Positions 21,024 to 33,540 of a stretch of DNA of 64,000 nt are shown here, piece after piece. Within the stretch, counting starts at the first letter, position 1, and each line of letters begins with the position of its first letter. Source of the DNA: Pelobates cultripes (Eukaryota > Chordata > Amphibia > Anura > Pelobatidae); NCBI GenBank assembly GCA_933207985.1, contig OW240918.1:23844538-23908537 (forward strand), given 5' to 3'. Both the position numbers and the translations under genes were made by a program. A model generated the notes under the pieces. That model was given only the letters and a program-made list of their open reading frames with translations, had not been told where the DNA came from and made no database searches.

Positions 21024-22956
21024 TCACTATGCACATTAACTCCATAATGTCATACTTTTAAAAAAAGGTGCCCACTAAGGTTGATACTGTAATTGTTCTA
21101 TATTTTTCTTGAATGTTCACAAGCTAAAGGCTTGCTAAGGATCATGGGAAATGAAATCTACAAGCTTCTGCAGTACTAGGCATCAGTGTCATAAAATACA
21201 CAAATTACTTTATTCAATAAAGGGGGAATTGTGGAAAATCGACTAGAGATTCTGACATTTTGGCCAAAAATAAAGGAATTAAATTGTTTCTCCAATTCAA
21301 TAAGTTTGCCAAATCGACTACTTTGGCCTTGAATTGCAACTCTCTTATTAATTCTCATCAAATCCTGTTATAGTGAATATTCACCCCATATTTAGATAAT
21401 ATCATATCTCACCTTCCACTAGAAATAATTGTGTAAAATGCATACTGCAGACTCGCATTAGCGTCATTGTTCTCCTGCAGAATTTATCCTGTTAGATTTC
21501 CTAATTAAAGGTATGGTCAGTCCAAATATTGATTTTGCGAGATCCTCCCTTGCAAAGGTTGGAATTTAATGAGTGCTCGCTTGAGGTCTGTCCTTATCAG
21601 CATCATCTAAATTAACTATTGCATGTCTAAAAAGGTTCTTTCCTTCTGTGGAGCTCAGAAGGTTACAACCATTAATTTGTATTTTTTTATTTATTTAGAG
21701 ATGCACCTTCTATCAATGCCAGATTTGGTGGCACAATAACTAAATTAATTTATTGATCTTATAATTTATGATTGCATTATAAGTTAACTTTAAAAGGATA
21801 GACTAAGCAATATAACCACTACAGCTCACTGCCAGTTTGTTGTAAACTGGGGGTCTTCTGGTGCCCCAAAACTACCCCATCTTGGCTGTGTTCATAATGT
21901 GAAATTAGCAATTCAGCTTTATCAGTTTATAAGTCAATATCATCCCACCTGAACAGCTAGATGAGTAATGGCACCCAGAGCAGCCATCATGGGGCTATAG
22001 GCAGTACCCTTGTAATGGGCCCAGCCCACTTGAGGCATTCGCATCGGGCCTTGTAGCACTTATTGGTGCAGTAGGTGAGAAAGCTATGTCACCATGAACC
22101 AGACGGCAATGGCAAGCATATAGACTATTTCTAAAGCCAAAAACTCAGAGGTATGGGGTACTTGAAAAAAAGTTAACCCACTGGGATAGCTGGAAGGTTG
22201 TGGGTTCTGTTTAAAGTTCTCTTTGGCTCTGGATTTAGTGCATGGTATAGGTAGATATTTCCTCATCATATTTAATGCTAATTAATAGGGCACTGCTCCC
22301 CAGCGTACCCCTTTTCAGCTTCTGCTGTTTCTGGATATTGGGGGCTCCTACTTGTTTCCTTAACTTGAGAGGTGTTTTTATGAATAGATCTGAAGTTGGT
22401 ATGGGATCAATTAATTGCCTCACAAATACAATATATTTGGGCACATATTTAATTGCTTTCCTCCTTTCTAGAGAGAAGGGGTATTTTTGGCCAATTTGTG
22501 AGCCAATTAGAGGGCTAATTAATTACATCTACCCCCTGATTTGGTTCCCTTTTTTATTCACTGTCCACCGCAACAGGCGACAATGTATACTACTTTATGT
22601 AAGAACCGGAAACATTGTAGCAACTGTGGAGAGAAATACTTGTAAACAGACATGTAATATTGTTTGACGAACCTGAAGCACTGTAGCATTTAAAGTGAGA
22701 GCAACTAGTAAATTGACATGCGATAGTCTCTACCTAAACCATTGAAGGCAGCCGTACCTTTACTACACAGATTGTATCTAGATAGTGCACAAAAAATAGA
22801 CACTTCGGAAATTAATACGTGCAGGCACAGATACACCCCATGGTCAGGTCTACACTACATAAAATTGGATATTATATAATTGTAAGAAAGCCCTTCCTGA
22901 TCCTCTACACTATTGTAATGGGTAATTTATGTGTTTTACTTTTTTGACTGATTTAA

Positions 22957-23550
22957 AGGGACACTATAGTCTCCAGAACAACTACAGCTTATTGAATTTG
23001 TTCTGGTGAGTAGAATCATTACCTTCAGGTTTTTTGCTGTAAACACTGTCTTTTCAGAGAAAATGCAGTGTTTACATTACAGCCTAGTGATAACTTCACT
23101 GGCCACTCCTCAGATGGCTGTTCGAGCTCCTTCCTGGGTCATGGCTGCCTAAAATGCATTCAAACATTCAGTATCTCCTCCCTCTGTATGCAGACACTGA
23201 ACTTTCCTCATAGAGATACATTGATTCAGTTCATCTCTATGAGGAGATGCCGATTGGCCAGGGCTGTGTTTGAATCATGCTGGCTCTGCCCCTGATCTGC
23301 CTCCTTGTCAGTCTCAGCCAATCCTATGGGGAAGCACTGTGATTGGATCATGCAACCACTTCTGATGATGTCAGCAGACTGCTTTGTTTTTCTGAGTCTA
23401 ACAGCATGCAGAGTTACAGCTTCTGGCTTGAATACAGTAAGATTTTACTATATTCATGGAGGCATGAGGGACCCGGGGGAGGCTAGATGGTGGTGTTAAC
23501 ACTATGGGGTCAGGAATACATGTTTGTGTTCCTGGCCCTTTAGTGATCCT
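22957..23550. mobile_element. TTAA-flanked miniature element
   Basis: Begins AGGGACACTATAGTCTCC after TTAA (22953-22956) and ends CTTTAGTGATCCT before TTAA (23551-23554). 594 bp with no transposase. TTAA duplications point to piggyBac or Kolobok-type mobilisation in trans. Shares its ends with elements at 40187, 55816 and 59151. Confidence 0.8.
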
Positions 23551-23794
23551 TTAAGTCCCAGCTTATTATAATTATCAATAAAATTATTTGCTTCCTTTTT
23601 TTATCTTTTATTTTCCTTTTTTTCCTCATGTATTTTTCCATCTACTCAATACCTTGGAGTTTTTGGACTTGGTAATTGCCTATATTTTGCAATTTGGGTT
23701 ATTCCCGATGTACAAGTCCCGGTAACACTACCCATGGCCCTGTAGGCTGGGGGACCTATTTTACATAGGGCAATGGCCCTATGTGTCTGTTTGC

Positions 23795-24000
23795 TCCATG
23801 TGTGTGTGACACTGTGTGTCTGACAGCTGGAATCTGTTTCTGTGTTTCTAACACTGTGTATGTGACTGTCTGTGTGTGTATGTGACTGTGTGTGTGTGTG
23901 TGTGCCTGATATTGTATATTTGTGTTTGGCAATGTGCATATGTATATATTCTGAAAGAGTGTGTGTATGACTGTTTCTACATATATACATATGTGTGTGG
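23795..24000 (+). repeat. TG-rich microsatellite tract
   Basis: Impure TGTGTGTG and CTGTGTGTCTGACA-type repeat. The histidine/threonine-rich reverse frame over it is an artefact of the repeat. Confidence 0.8.
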
Positions 24001-24419
24001 CATGGGGTGTGTATCTAGGTGCGGGAGACCAGGCAATATTTTTTAAGGGGACCTGAGATTTCTTATGGAAGATCTGCCCAGGAGACTACAGTAAACGTTT
24101 GTGGTTATGTTGATTAGACTAAAACTTTAAGGATTGTTTTCACTAAACTGGGGTTTGCTGATAAATGAAGTGAAAACTGAAAACTGTGGGCTAAATAGCC
24201 AATCATAAATGTTTCCAAATGCCATGAATTTTCTAGCTTAACACAACGTGAGACTTACCATTCCCTTGCCAATTCTCATCAATGCCTCAGTGAATAAACT
24301 CTATAGTGTACAAGGCTGCAGATGTATATTGTTACTAATCTAAACCAAATCAATTAGTTTCTAAATCAAAAAACACAATTTGCTTAATGTATTTTACAAA
24401 CAGAAATTGTATGATTCTA

Positions 24420-24620
<201 letters not shown>

Positions 24621-24916
24621 CTACAGAAACAAAGAATTTGAAATTGGTCAATTTAGACTTTAGAGCTACATACAATATGCATGTACCTAGTGTGTGAATT
24701 CATGCCTAAAGCAAATAAAACCACGGCGACCACAGCTCTGGTCTGTGCATGTTGCCACCAGTCATATCAGAGCTTGTCTATGATTTTGTTACCAAATCCT
24801 CAGACCTGTCAATTGACACCTCAATGGATTCAGACTTATAACCCTATTCTTATATCACATTTACAGAAAGTAATACACAGATTAATTGCTTCAATAGAGA
24901 ATACATAATATTTACA

Positions 24917-25279
24917 TCCCTCCCAACATTTGACATGGACAAAAAGGGACACTTTAATTTTAGGGGTGTGACTCGAGTGTGGCCAGGGGCAGGGCAGTTT
25001 TTAAGAGATTTACTAATAACAGTTTATGCTAAACTAAAATGTAATTTAGAACAAGATCAATGTATCTTATTTACACAGACTGATTTCTAATCACATTTAT
25101 TGTAATTTAAAAACACATTACTGGGAGTATTATTGCTGTGGAGCTCTGTCATACACTCAGACACACCAACAATGCAGAGCTCCTAGAAAAGAGGGGCATT
25201 AGGGTAGAAAAGAGGGACAGAGGGAATTAGGACTAAAAAAGGGAGTGTCCCTGATAAATAGGCACACTTCGGAGGGATG
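24917..25279. mobile_element. Miniature element with CATCCCTCCCAACA / TCGGAGGGATG ends
   Basis: Left end CATCCCTCCCAACATTTGAC, right end CACACTTCGGAGGGATGC. Subterminal AAAAAGGGACACTTT and AAAAAAGGGAGTGTCCC are related. Non-coding; superfamily uncertain. Confidence 0.5.
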
Positions 25280-26399
25280 CATTAATTTCGTTACAATAAT
25301 GAAGAAATATTACTGCATAAGGCAGCTCACTTATTAGCTACTAATTTTATTTAAAAAAGAAAAATTATAAATTGTAATATATTCTATTAAAGGTCATGTT
25401 TTTGTCAAATGCGCAGGCCGAATGCAAAGTGAATTTCAACATTAGGGCAAGAGTTGGAATCATAGATGACTAGGAGAACGTTTCCAGTTCAACTACTTAA
25501 ATTTAGAATTCACTTTGAATTCCAATAATTTTCACTTTAATAAATAATTGTATACATGATGCATTGCCGTGCAGGTGACTTGCAAAACTTAAGGTGAAAT
25601 GTCCAGAATTAATGAAAAGGTCCAACCCAATAGCAAAATAAATGTTGGCAATGGGTTGTGGTATTTTTATTATTTATTTATTTACTTAATACAGATTTTT
25701 TTTTATTTGTTTTTACTCACACTGTGTGCCATAGCTCTGGCATTTTGCTACCGGTCTACTCTTGAGGGTGGGATCAGTTGGATATGTTTATGGTATAAGT
25801 TCTCTGTGTAATGGCACAAATACGCTAAAACCGGTTTCAGACCTAAGCAGGGGACAAGACAAGACAAGGGACAAGCTAATGATTTTTGTCTGCTGCCAGT
25901 GTTCTCGTGAATTTCGTTTTTGTAATGGCATCACTAGAGTATAAATTGTAGACAAATGTAATAACCATGGTTTTACAGACGTTGACGTGTGAGGGTACAT
26001 GCTGCATAGGACATGCTGGAAGTATTCCCCCTGCACTCATGCATTTGTACAGCATTCTACTATTAGATGCCTGAACACAGAAATATGGCGATCAGCCCAT
26101 TCACAAACATACTCATTATAATGTCATAGAAATTAGACTGCCAGGGTTATTTACTAGAGTGAGAATTTAAAGGGAATTTAAAGTGACATTCAAATTTAAG
26201 GTCAATATAGCTACTGGAAACATTCTCTAAGTCGAGAAAAAAAAAGAGTTACCTGTACACTATCCCAAATCCCTACACATATTTAAATAAATGGAGGTCA
26301 TTTAGCTACTCCAATGGCCATTAGATGCATTCCCACCTGCCACGTAAGGGCAAACCTCTTAGGTGGGTCCTACACTGACTATTCACCTTGCTTCTTTGA

Positions 26400-26610
26400 G
26401 CTTCAGACAAATAAATCTCTAATGAGAGGGGTATTTTATTTATAAACACCTACATACATATTAACCCTTAATAGGGAACACATGGGATGGGTGGCAGCAT
26501 TGTAACATGACTGTGCGATTCAAAAATGAATATAGTTACACAAAAAAAGATCCTGCACTTAAACTCCCACTACTCCTACTATTCTCTTGTGCGCTTTCAT
26601 GCTGTCGTGT
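26400..26610 (-). repeat. Interspersed repeat, copy B (inverted)
   Basis: Reverse complement of the repeat at 4680-4900: TTAACCCTTAATAGGGAACA, ACATGGGATGGGTGGCAGC and TAAACTCCCACTACTCCTAC are the matching blocks. Confidence 0.6.
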
Positions 26611-26861
26611 CTAAAGATAGTTATTTAGTGTCATGGAATGTGGGACACCAGGGAACAATTTAGGGACAGCAGGACAGGACCATAAAATTGGGACTCCCCC
26701 CCACCGCCTGAAACTGGGACATTTGGGATTCCTGCTTGGTGACAATGTTCATCTAGCAGTGTTTGAGTAGATGTGAGGGTAAATCAGCAAAGACTGGTTC
26801 TGATAGGGGACATACGTGGCTGGGCTGATGGTTGTAAAAAGGCTATAGACATCAATGACAA

Positions 26862-27241
26862 AGGCCAGAATAAATTACACAACATTAAAACCACCTGCCT
26901 AATATCGTGTAGGTCCCCCATGTGCTGCCAAAATAGCTCTGACACGTCGAGGCTTGGACTCCACAAGACTTCTGAACATGTCCTGTGGTATATGGCACCA
27001 AGCAGTTCCTTTAATTCTTGCTGATTGCTCTGACCCTGGTATCTAACACTTGGCCCTAATCAAAGTTAATCAAATCGTTTTGCTTGGCCATTTTTCCTGC
27101 TTTCAAAACATGAAATTCAAGAACTGACTGTTCACTTACTGCCTATTATATCCCACACCTTGACAGATTCCATTGTAATGATATATTCAATGTTAATCAC
27201 TTCACCTGTCAGTGGTTTTAATTTTGATGCTGATCAGTGTA
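26862..27241. mobile_element. Internally deleted Tc1/mariner-like element
   Basis: Left part ACATTAAAACCACCTGCCTA followed by CGTCGAGGCTTGGACTCCAC, which on the minus strand is the end of a Tc1-like transposase (VESxPRRVRA-type motif). Right part CACTTCACCTGTCAGTGG then GATGCTGATCAGTGTATA, the other terminal repeat. The transposase middle, including any catalytic DDE residues, is missing, so it is inactive. Identification from remembered consensus. Confidence 0.65.
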
Positions 27242-29340
27242 TACATGTTTTTCAGATCCTCAAAGGATCATTTTTTATCATTTGGGATCACACTGTCTGA
27301 AAAAGAATGTTTCTCTTAGTAATTCCAATGTAAGATGGCAAAAGTGTCTTGTGGAGCACATGTTGGAATTGTCAAATGGAATTTTAGACGTTATCAGTGA
27401 TCTCTGGCAGAAACTGAAGCCAATAACTGTCAGGTGTCCACCTGTCCTCATATTATGTGTGCACCTCAACTGTTCAGCCAAATGCCACATGTAGGAGTTT
27501 AAACACATGCTGGATTTTGTCACTTGATTCACTAAGGAAAAAAGTATTTAATCAGCTGCCATTTAGGGGCTAAGTAACAGAATATAAATATGTATTCATG
27601 GCTGTACTATTCCAGATAGGATTCTTTTTTAATGTACTATATTAATTGTAAATCACTTTAAGACAAATCAGATCCAAATTTGCAAACTGCAAATTTTGGC
27701 TAATCAGCATGTCGCTCAAATTCCATACCTTAAAACTGCCATATGCATGTATTACTGGGGGGGAGAGGAGGGGTGGAACAAACAACATGGACAATGGCCT
27801 GATAGGTTTCTTTGTGGAGGAAGGGAAGGACATCAATCAATCAAACCTTAAAATAAGCACCCAAATGCTCAAAAGTAACTGTACACACAACATAGAGATT
27901 AATGGACTAAATTTGAATGGTAACATACCATTTGGTTTGGTCGACTGAATTCTGACTGATTAGCTTCATTCATGAGCCTATCACTGTACTGCAAACTTCT
28001 ATACATATAAATATTATGTATATGTTTTGCAGTACAGTGATATGCACATTTTTCATGCTTTTTTGGTTTGTCCAAACAGACTTTCCTGAATCGTCTGCAT
28101 GGACAATATTTAGAAGAGCTGGACTGCGACATAATGAAAATTTGGTCGTCTGAACTAGTTTTTTTTTCGTTGGATGAATTTATACGTCTGAACCAAAGTT
28201 TCCACCAATTTTAGTTGTACATAGCCAGCCTGGGCCATTCGTGGATAAAATATCATTTAATAAGATACATTTAAGCTTAGATTTCAGGCCATTGTCAATT
28301 ACATTAGAGCTGTTTGCAGGTCCCACAACGTACAGCAGCATACAGAGCATTCTGTGATGGAACCTTGAGCATTATGGCCCTCCACATCCCCAGTTCCTGT
28401 GCGTCCAGCTCGTCTTGTTGCAAATGTCTGTATTTATGGGAGGCATACAGGTGCTTATGTATCCCTGAATACACCCAGAAAAGCTATATATATATACTTT
28501 ACTTTATTCATTCCCAGCTCAACTTTAATCTATTCAAACTGGAAACAAATTAAAATTAGAATAACCACAATTTCTCTGAGTACTGTTTTAAGACCTGTGT
28601 AATCACAATACACATCATGTTAAGTTGTAATAATAATAAGTATTCATACAAATTAAAGATAAAGTCACAGTAAAATAATTATATGTATCCAGCCATTAAA
28701 ATATTCTTAGGACAATTACAGTCCACATTTTGCCTAATCACAACCTTATGTTCACTAGGCAGCATCGAGAGTGACGGGAGTGATAGTACAAGATATCCAG
28801 TGGACAGTCAGCTGACCGAGATTGAAATGAGTTATAGGTTTATAACACTTACAGGGTTAATCACTATACTGGGAATTAGTGAAAACTTACCAGGGGATTT
28901 AAAATTGTAAACTAAAATAGCCAAATTTGAAAAAATCTCAGCTTTTGCTATTTTTCATTTTGACTGTTTTGGAATAAAAAAATTTTTTTAAATGTAAAAA
29001 ACTTCCCGGTAATTTCTGGTTTAGTGAATAACCCTATAACCCTGTAAATCTTTATTAGCTGTCCCTATGAGTTTTATTTGGCATCCCATTGTATAATATG
29101 TACTATTCCGAACGTTATTGCATGGTGGCTCTTAAGCAAAGTGCAGTTTTATCACCATTATCACCATTTAACGCAAATACTTATCAGAAAGACACAGCAT
29201 GTTTTATTGACGTTTTACAACATCACATCTTCCTATTTCCTTCAGTGATCGTATACCATTATAAGACACCAAACTGTCACTTTGACTTTTCAATGAGATG
29301 CTATTATCACTCAATAACATGAGTTTACAATCAAAAGGAT
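27242..29340 (-). other. CACNB4: CACNB4 5' intron segment
   Basis: About 2.1 kb of AT-rich intron. The only notable structure is the 62-nt hairpin at 27980-28041. Small open frames here show no known domain. Confidence 0.7.
27980..28041. other. Strong 62-nt inverted repeat (hairpin)
   Basis: ATCACTGTACTGCAAA (27980-27995) pairs perfectly with TTTGCAGTACAGTGAT (28026-28041), and an inner 8-bp arm TATACATA pairs with TATGTATA. That gives 24 base pairs, a small internal loop and a 7-nt terminal loop. Size and shape resemble a microRNA precursor, but I do not recognise the sequence. Confidence 0.7.
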
Positions 29341-29615
29341 TACACTGAACAAAATTATAAACGCAACACTTTTGTTTTTGCCCCCATTTTTCATGAGCTG
29401 AACTCAAAGATCTAAGACTTTTTCTATGTACACAAAAGGCCTATTTCTCTCAGAAATTGTTCACAAATCTGTCTAAATCTGTGTTAGTGAGCACTTCTCC
29501 TCCTTTGCTGAGATAATCCATCCACCTCACAGGTGTGGCATATCAAGATGCTGATTAGACAGCATGATTATTGCAAAGGTGTGCCTTAGGCTGGCCACAA
29601 TAAAAGGCCCCAAGC
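29341..29615 (+). mobile_element. Tc1-like element, left terminal repeat only
   Basis: TACACTGAACAAAATTATAA, then ACGCAACACTTTTG, CATGAGCTGAACTCAAAGAT and GGTGTGGCATATCAAGATGC. This is the long (about 230-270 bp) terminal repeat of a widespread vertebrate Tc1-like transposon, from memory of its consensus. The transposase and right end are absent; a purine-rich minisatellite begins right after GGCCACAATAAAAGGCCC. Confidence 0.8.
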
Positions 29616-29631
29616 AGAACCGGTGCTTCCT

Positions 29632-30080
29632 ATAAGGGAGTAAGAAAAAAAAACATAAGGGAGTAAGAAGGGCACAGGGAGGGGGGAGTAAGAAGGACAC
29701 AGGGAGGAGGTAGTAAGAAGGACACAGGGAGGGGGGAGTAAGAAGTTCACAGGGAGGGAGGGGGGGGAGGGTAAGAAGACACAGGGGGAGTAAGAAGGAC
29801 ACAGGAGGGGGAGGGGGAGTAAGGACACAGGGAGGGGGGGGTAGAAAGACACAGGGAGGGGGGGAGTAAGAAGGACACAGGGAGGGGAGGGGGAAAACAA
29901 GAAGGACAGAGGGAGGGGGGGAGTAAGAAGGACACAGGAGGGGGAGTAAGAATGACACAGGGGGGAGAGGGAGTAAGAAGGAAACAGGGGAGGGGAGTAA
30001 ATAGGACACAGGGGGGAGGGGAGTAAGAAGAACATAGGGAGGGGGTGGGGGAGGGGGGAGTAGTAAAAAGATCATAGGGG
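29632..30080 (+). repeat. Purine-rich minisatellite, about 26-bp unit
   Basis: Units of the type GGGAGTAAGAAGGACACAGG with variable G runs (GGGAGGGGG), about 16 copies over 450 bp. The plus strand is almost pure purine plus C. Pro/Ser/Leu-rich reverse frames over it are artefacts. Confidence 0.9.
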
Positions 30081-30701
30081 GAAGGAGTAAGTGAACTTAA
30101 ACTGTATGGCTATGCTGTGGTTCCTGTAGGCTTTGCGTGCATGTGGGGGGGAGTTTGAGGGGGTCTCCATGTCCATTTTGCATGGGGCGCCCAAATTCCT
30201 TCAAATGGCCCTGACAAGCAACACATTCCTCAGTTTATATATGTTTAATAAAAGCCCCAAAAAAGCCCTTTAGAAAAACCAGCAAAGCTCTTCTGTTTCT
30301 CAACTTGTCCCCAACTTATGTCTTCTGTCCCTTAAATCTATTTTTTAAATCACACATAAAATCAACAGACCACAATATTCTCAAATGCTCATATCTGAAA
30401 CAGTTTTTTTCTATGATGTGCAAATAAATTAAATGAGATCTCAGATAGCCCACTTTATTCCATAACACACAGAGGAGGAGCCAGATAACAATATAGAAAA
30501 CAGACTGGTTTTGTACCCGAATTCCTTACTCATAGTGTCTATCTGTATGTGCTTTGGGGCACAAAATGTCATTCTGGTCTATGGCTTCCCTGGTATGTCT
30601 CTATCACTGTTATGGATGACAGAATGAAGATTTTGTGAAGCAAATATCATGCTTGAGATCCCATTTCAGCATTCAATGCCAGAGATCTCATGTTTGTTTT
30701 C
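30081..30701 (-). other. CACNB4: CACNB4 5' intron segment
   Basis: Unremarkable intron between the purine-rich minisatellite and the 2.7 kb TTAA element. No exon seen. Confidence 0.7.
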
Positions 30702-31321
30702 TTAAAGCGGCACTGTCATGCCGAACTTACCTTTCCTCAATCTCTTCCTCTTCTCCCCCTCTCTCAGGATCTGTTATTCTTTTCTTCCTGTTTTCTTTAG
30801 TTTTCTTTAAAATCATGACAAAGTGGGGACTCTTTGCCTTATGGAGGATTCCTCCGTTTGAACAGCTCCGAACAGCGGAGGAGCAAAGTGTGCTTCATTT
30901 CCGCTGGTCAAAGCAATTTTCCCATGATCCCTAGCTTTCCTCTGTGATCTCGCGATGCTTCCTGTCATTTTAGCTAAAACTGCCGAATTGCGTTCTAACT
31001 GAATAAGAACAGTATGTTCGTTTCTTTTAGAATGCAATTCGGCACTTTATTCGGATCGGAATTTCATTCTAAGGAATGAAACTCTGAGCCTATTCATTGC
31101 CGCGGCTGCATCTTGCAGCCGCTTAGTAGATAACTCCCTAATTCCCACGGTATCAGGGAGTTATCTACTAAAAGGCTGAAAGACCTAAATTGGTCTTTCA
31201 GTCACATTTACTAATACTGAGTAAAAATTACTTAGTATTAGTAAATAATATGCCCCTACTTGCTATATTGCGAGTAGGGGCATGTGTAGTAAGCAGTGAG
31301 CTGTAAAAAAACCCAAAAAAC

Positions 31322-32470
31322 TAATAACCCCCCCCCGCCCGTGGGGGCCCTAAATAAAGATAGGGGGACCTACTGTCCTCCCCCCCTGGCCCCCACCCCT
31401 GAGCGGTGGGTGGGGGCCCTAAATAAAGATAGGGGGGGACCTACTGTCCCCTCCCTGGTCCCCACCCCTGCGCGGTGGGTGGGGGCCCTAATAAAACAAT
31501 AAGGGGGGGGACCTACTGTCCTCCCCCCCTGGCCCCCACCCCTAAGCGGTGGGTGGGGGCCCTAATAAAACAATAAGGGGGGGGACCTACTGGCCCCCCC
31601 TGGCCCCCACCCCTGAGCGGTGGGTGGGGGCCCTAATAAAACAATAAGGAGGGGGGACCTACTGTCCTCCCCCCTTGGCCCCCACCCTTGAGCGGTGGGT
31701 GGGGGCCCTAATAAAACAATAAGGGGGGGACCTACTGTCCTCCCCCCCGGCCCCCACCCCTGCACGATTGGTGGGTGGGGGCCCCAATAAAACAATAAGG
31801 GGGGGGACCTACTGTCCTCCCCCCCTGGCCCCCACCTCTGCGCGGTGGGTGGGGGCCCTAATATAACAATAAGGGGGGGGGACATACTGTCCTCCCCCCT
31901 TGGCCCCCACCCCTGAGCAGTGGGTGGGGGCCCTAATAAAACAATAAGGGGGGGGACCTACTGTCCTCCCCCCCTGGCCCCCACCCTTGCGCGGTGGGTG
32001 GGGGCCCTAATAAAACAATAAGGGGGGGACCTACTGTCTCCCCCCCTGGCCCCCACCCCTGAGCGGTGGGTGGGGGCCCTAATAAAACAATAAGGGGGAA
32101 CCTACTGTCCTCCCCCCTGGCCCCCACCCCTGCACGGTGGGTGGGTGGGGGCCCCAACACACACAAGGGGACCCACGCCTCGGCCCCTCACCCCCGCGCC
32201 GGGTGGGGCCCCATTGAACACACAAGGGGACCCACGCCCCCTGGCCCCCACCCCCGCACGGGTGGGTGGGTGGGGGCCCCACAAACACAAGGGGACCTAC
32301 TGTCTCCCTGGCCCCCCACCCCCGCGCCGTGGGTGGGGGCCCCACAGAGGACTGTCCTTCTGCCCCCACCCCGAGCGGTGGGTGGGGGCCCTAATAAAAC
32401 AATAAGGGGGGACCTACTGTCCTCCCCCCCGGCCCCCACCCCTGAGCGGTGGGTGGGGGCCCTAAATTAA
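31322..32470 (+). repeat. 75-bp G/C-rich satellite array
   Basis: About 15 units with period near 71-76 bp. Each has CCCTAATAAAACAATAAGG, a G run, ACCTACTGTCCTCC, a C run, TGGCCCCCACCCCTGAGCGG and TGGGTGGGGG. Units at 32140-32345 are more diverged (AACACACAAGGGGACC). Multiple G and C runs could form quadruplexes on either strand. All open frames here are repeat artefacts. Confidence 0.92.
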
Positions 32471-32688
32471 ACCCCCCCAATCAAGGTGACTAGGGGTCCC
32501 AAGCCCCTAGTCACAATCTTCTTTCTTCAGCACCCAAAAAGGCCAAATAAAAATCCATCATACCCGTCACACTTTAAAAAAAAAAAAAGTAATCCATGTT
32601 CGCCCTTCGAGGGAACGCCGCGTACTGAGCTCCGCAGATCGGGTCAAGGCTTATAAAGCCTTGCCCCGCCCTGCAATTAGGCTTAGAA

Positions 32689-33015
32689 CACTCTGATTGG
32701 TGGGTTTAAGCCAATCAGAGTGCTTTGTGTCATTTTACACAGCATGGGAAAATTCAAAAGAACTTTCCCACGCTGTGTAAAATGACACAGAGCACTCTGA
32801 TTTAGTAGACATGCCCCTACTCGCGGTATAGCGAGTAGGGGCATTTGGGAGATTTTAATCTCCCTTGTGCTATTATGGGGGTCATATTGACCCCCATAGA
32901 GTGAGAGGGGGACCTGGGGGGGCTTATGAAGAGGCGGGGACCACTGCTCCCTGCCGCTTCTATCTTTACATATTACAAGGAGGGAGCTGCACGCCGGTAG
33001 CTCCCTCCTTGTAAT
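32689..33015. repeat. Nested inverted repeats inside the 2.7 kb element
   Basis: Three foldbacks in succession: CACTCTGATTGG / CCAATCAGAGTG (about 32689-32721), TGTCATTTTACACAGC... pairing with GCTGTGTAAAATGACA (about 32727-32788), and TATTACAAGGAGGGAGCT / AGCTCCCTCCTTGTAATA (about 32971-33015). Confidence 0.75.
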
Positions 33016-33426
33016 AAACTGAACGAACAAACTAACACTGATACACAGATACACTGATACATAGTGTTTGTTTGTTCGGCTGATCTTTCTGTTCGTTCAT
33101 TCGTCTGTCTGATGAATGAATGTATAGATGAAATTCCCGTTCGCATGTCCAGGTGTTGAACTGGGCATGTGCGGGAATCTCACAGTCTATCTAGTGTGGG
33201 CTGATGACGTGTCCCTGAGGGACTTCACCTACCCACACAAAGATGGCGGCGCCCTGAATATAGATCGGGGCAGAAAATAAAGATTTAAAAAGAGGTAATC
33301 TGGGGGCCTTAGGGGTATTTGGGGGTGACTAGTGGGTCAATTGGATGTAGTGGAGGCGGGAGGGGGGTTAAAAAAAAACGGGATTCGGCATGACAGTGCC
33401 GCTTTAATATGTCCTACAGAAAAGGA

Positions 33427-33540
33427 TAGAAACATAGAAACATAGAAACATAGAATGTGACGGCAGATAAGAACCATCTGGCCATCTAGTCTGCCCAATT
33501 TTCTAAATACTTTCATTAGTCCCTAGCCTTATCATATGTT
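33427..33540 (-). pseudogene. CR1-like LINE fragment (short)
   Basis: GAATGTGACGGCAGATAAGA and CATCTAGTCTGCCCAATTTT match the start of 10106-10560. Preceded by a threefold GAAACATA run. Confidence 0.55.

Larger units (their letters stand above)
24621..26861 (-). other. CACNB4: CACNB4 5' intron, proximal part
   Basis: Start (gene-wise the 3' end) of the long intron upstream of exon 3. It holds a miniature element at 24917-25279 and repeat copy B at 26400-26610. No exon seen. Confidence 0.7.
30706..33403. mobile_element. 2.7 kb TTAA-flanked element with internal satellite
   Basis: Perfect 20-bp terminal inverted repeats AGCGGCACTGTCATGCCGAA at 30706-30725 and, reversed, at 33384-33403. Target duplications TTAA at 30702-30705 and 33404-33407. 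Length 2698 bp. The interior has an AT-rich inverted block (31130-31245), the 75-bp satellite (31322-32470) and nested hairpins (32689-33015). No transposase is recognisable, so it is a non-autonomous piggyBac- or Kolobok-type element. Confidence 0.88.

Noticed and set aside
29527..30075. Pro/Ser/Leu-rich frames on the minus strand
   Set aside because: Translation of the purine-rich minisatellite.
31322..32470. Several Gly/Pro-rich frames on both strands
   Set aside because: All lie in the 75-bp satellite and shift with G-run length.
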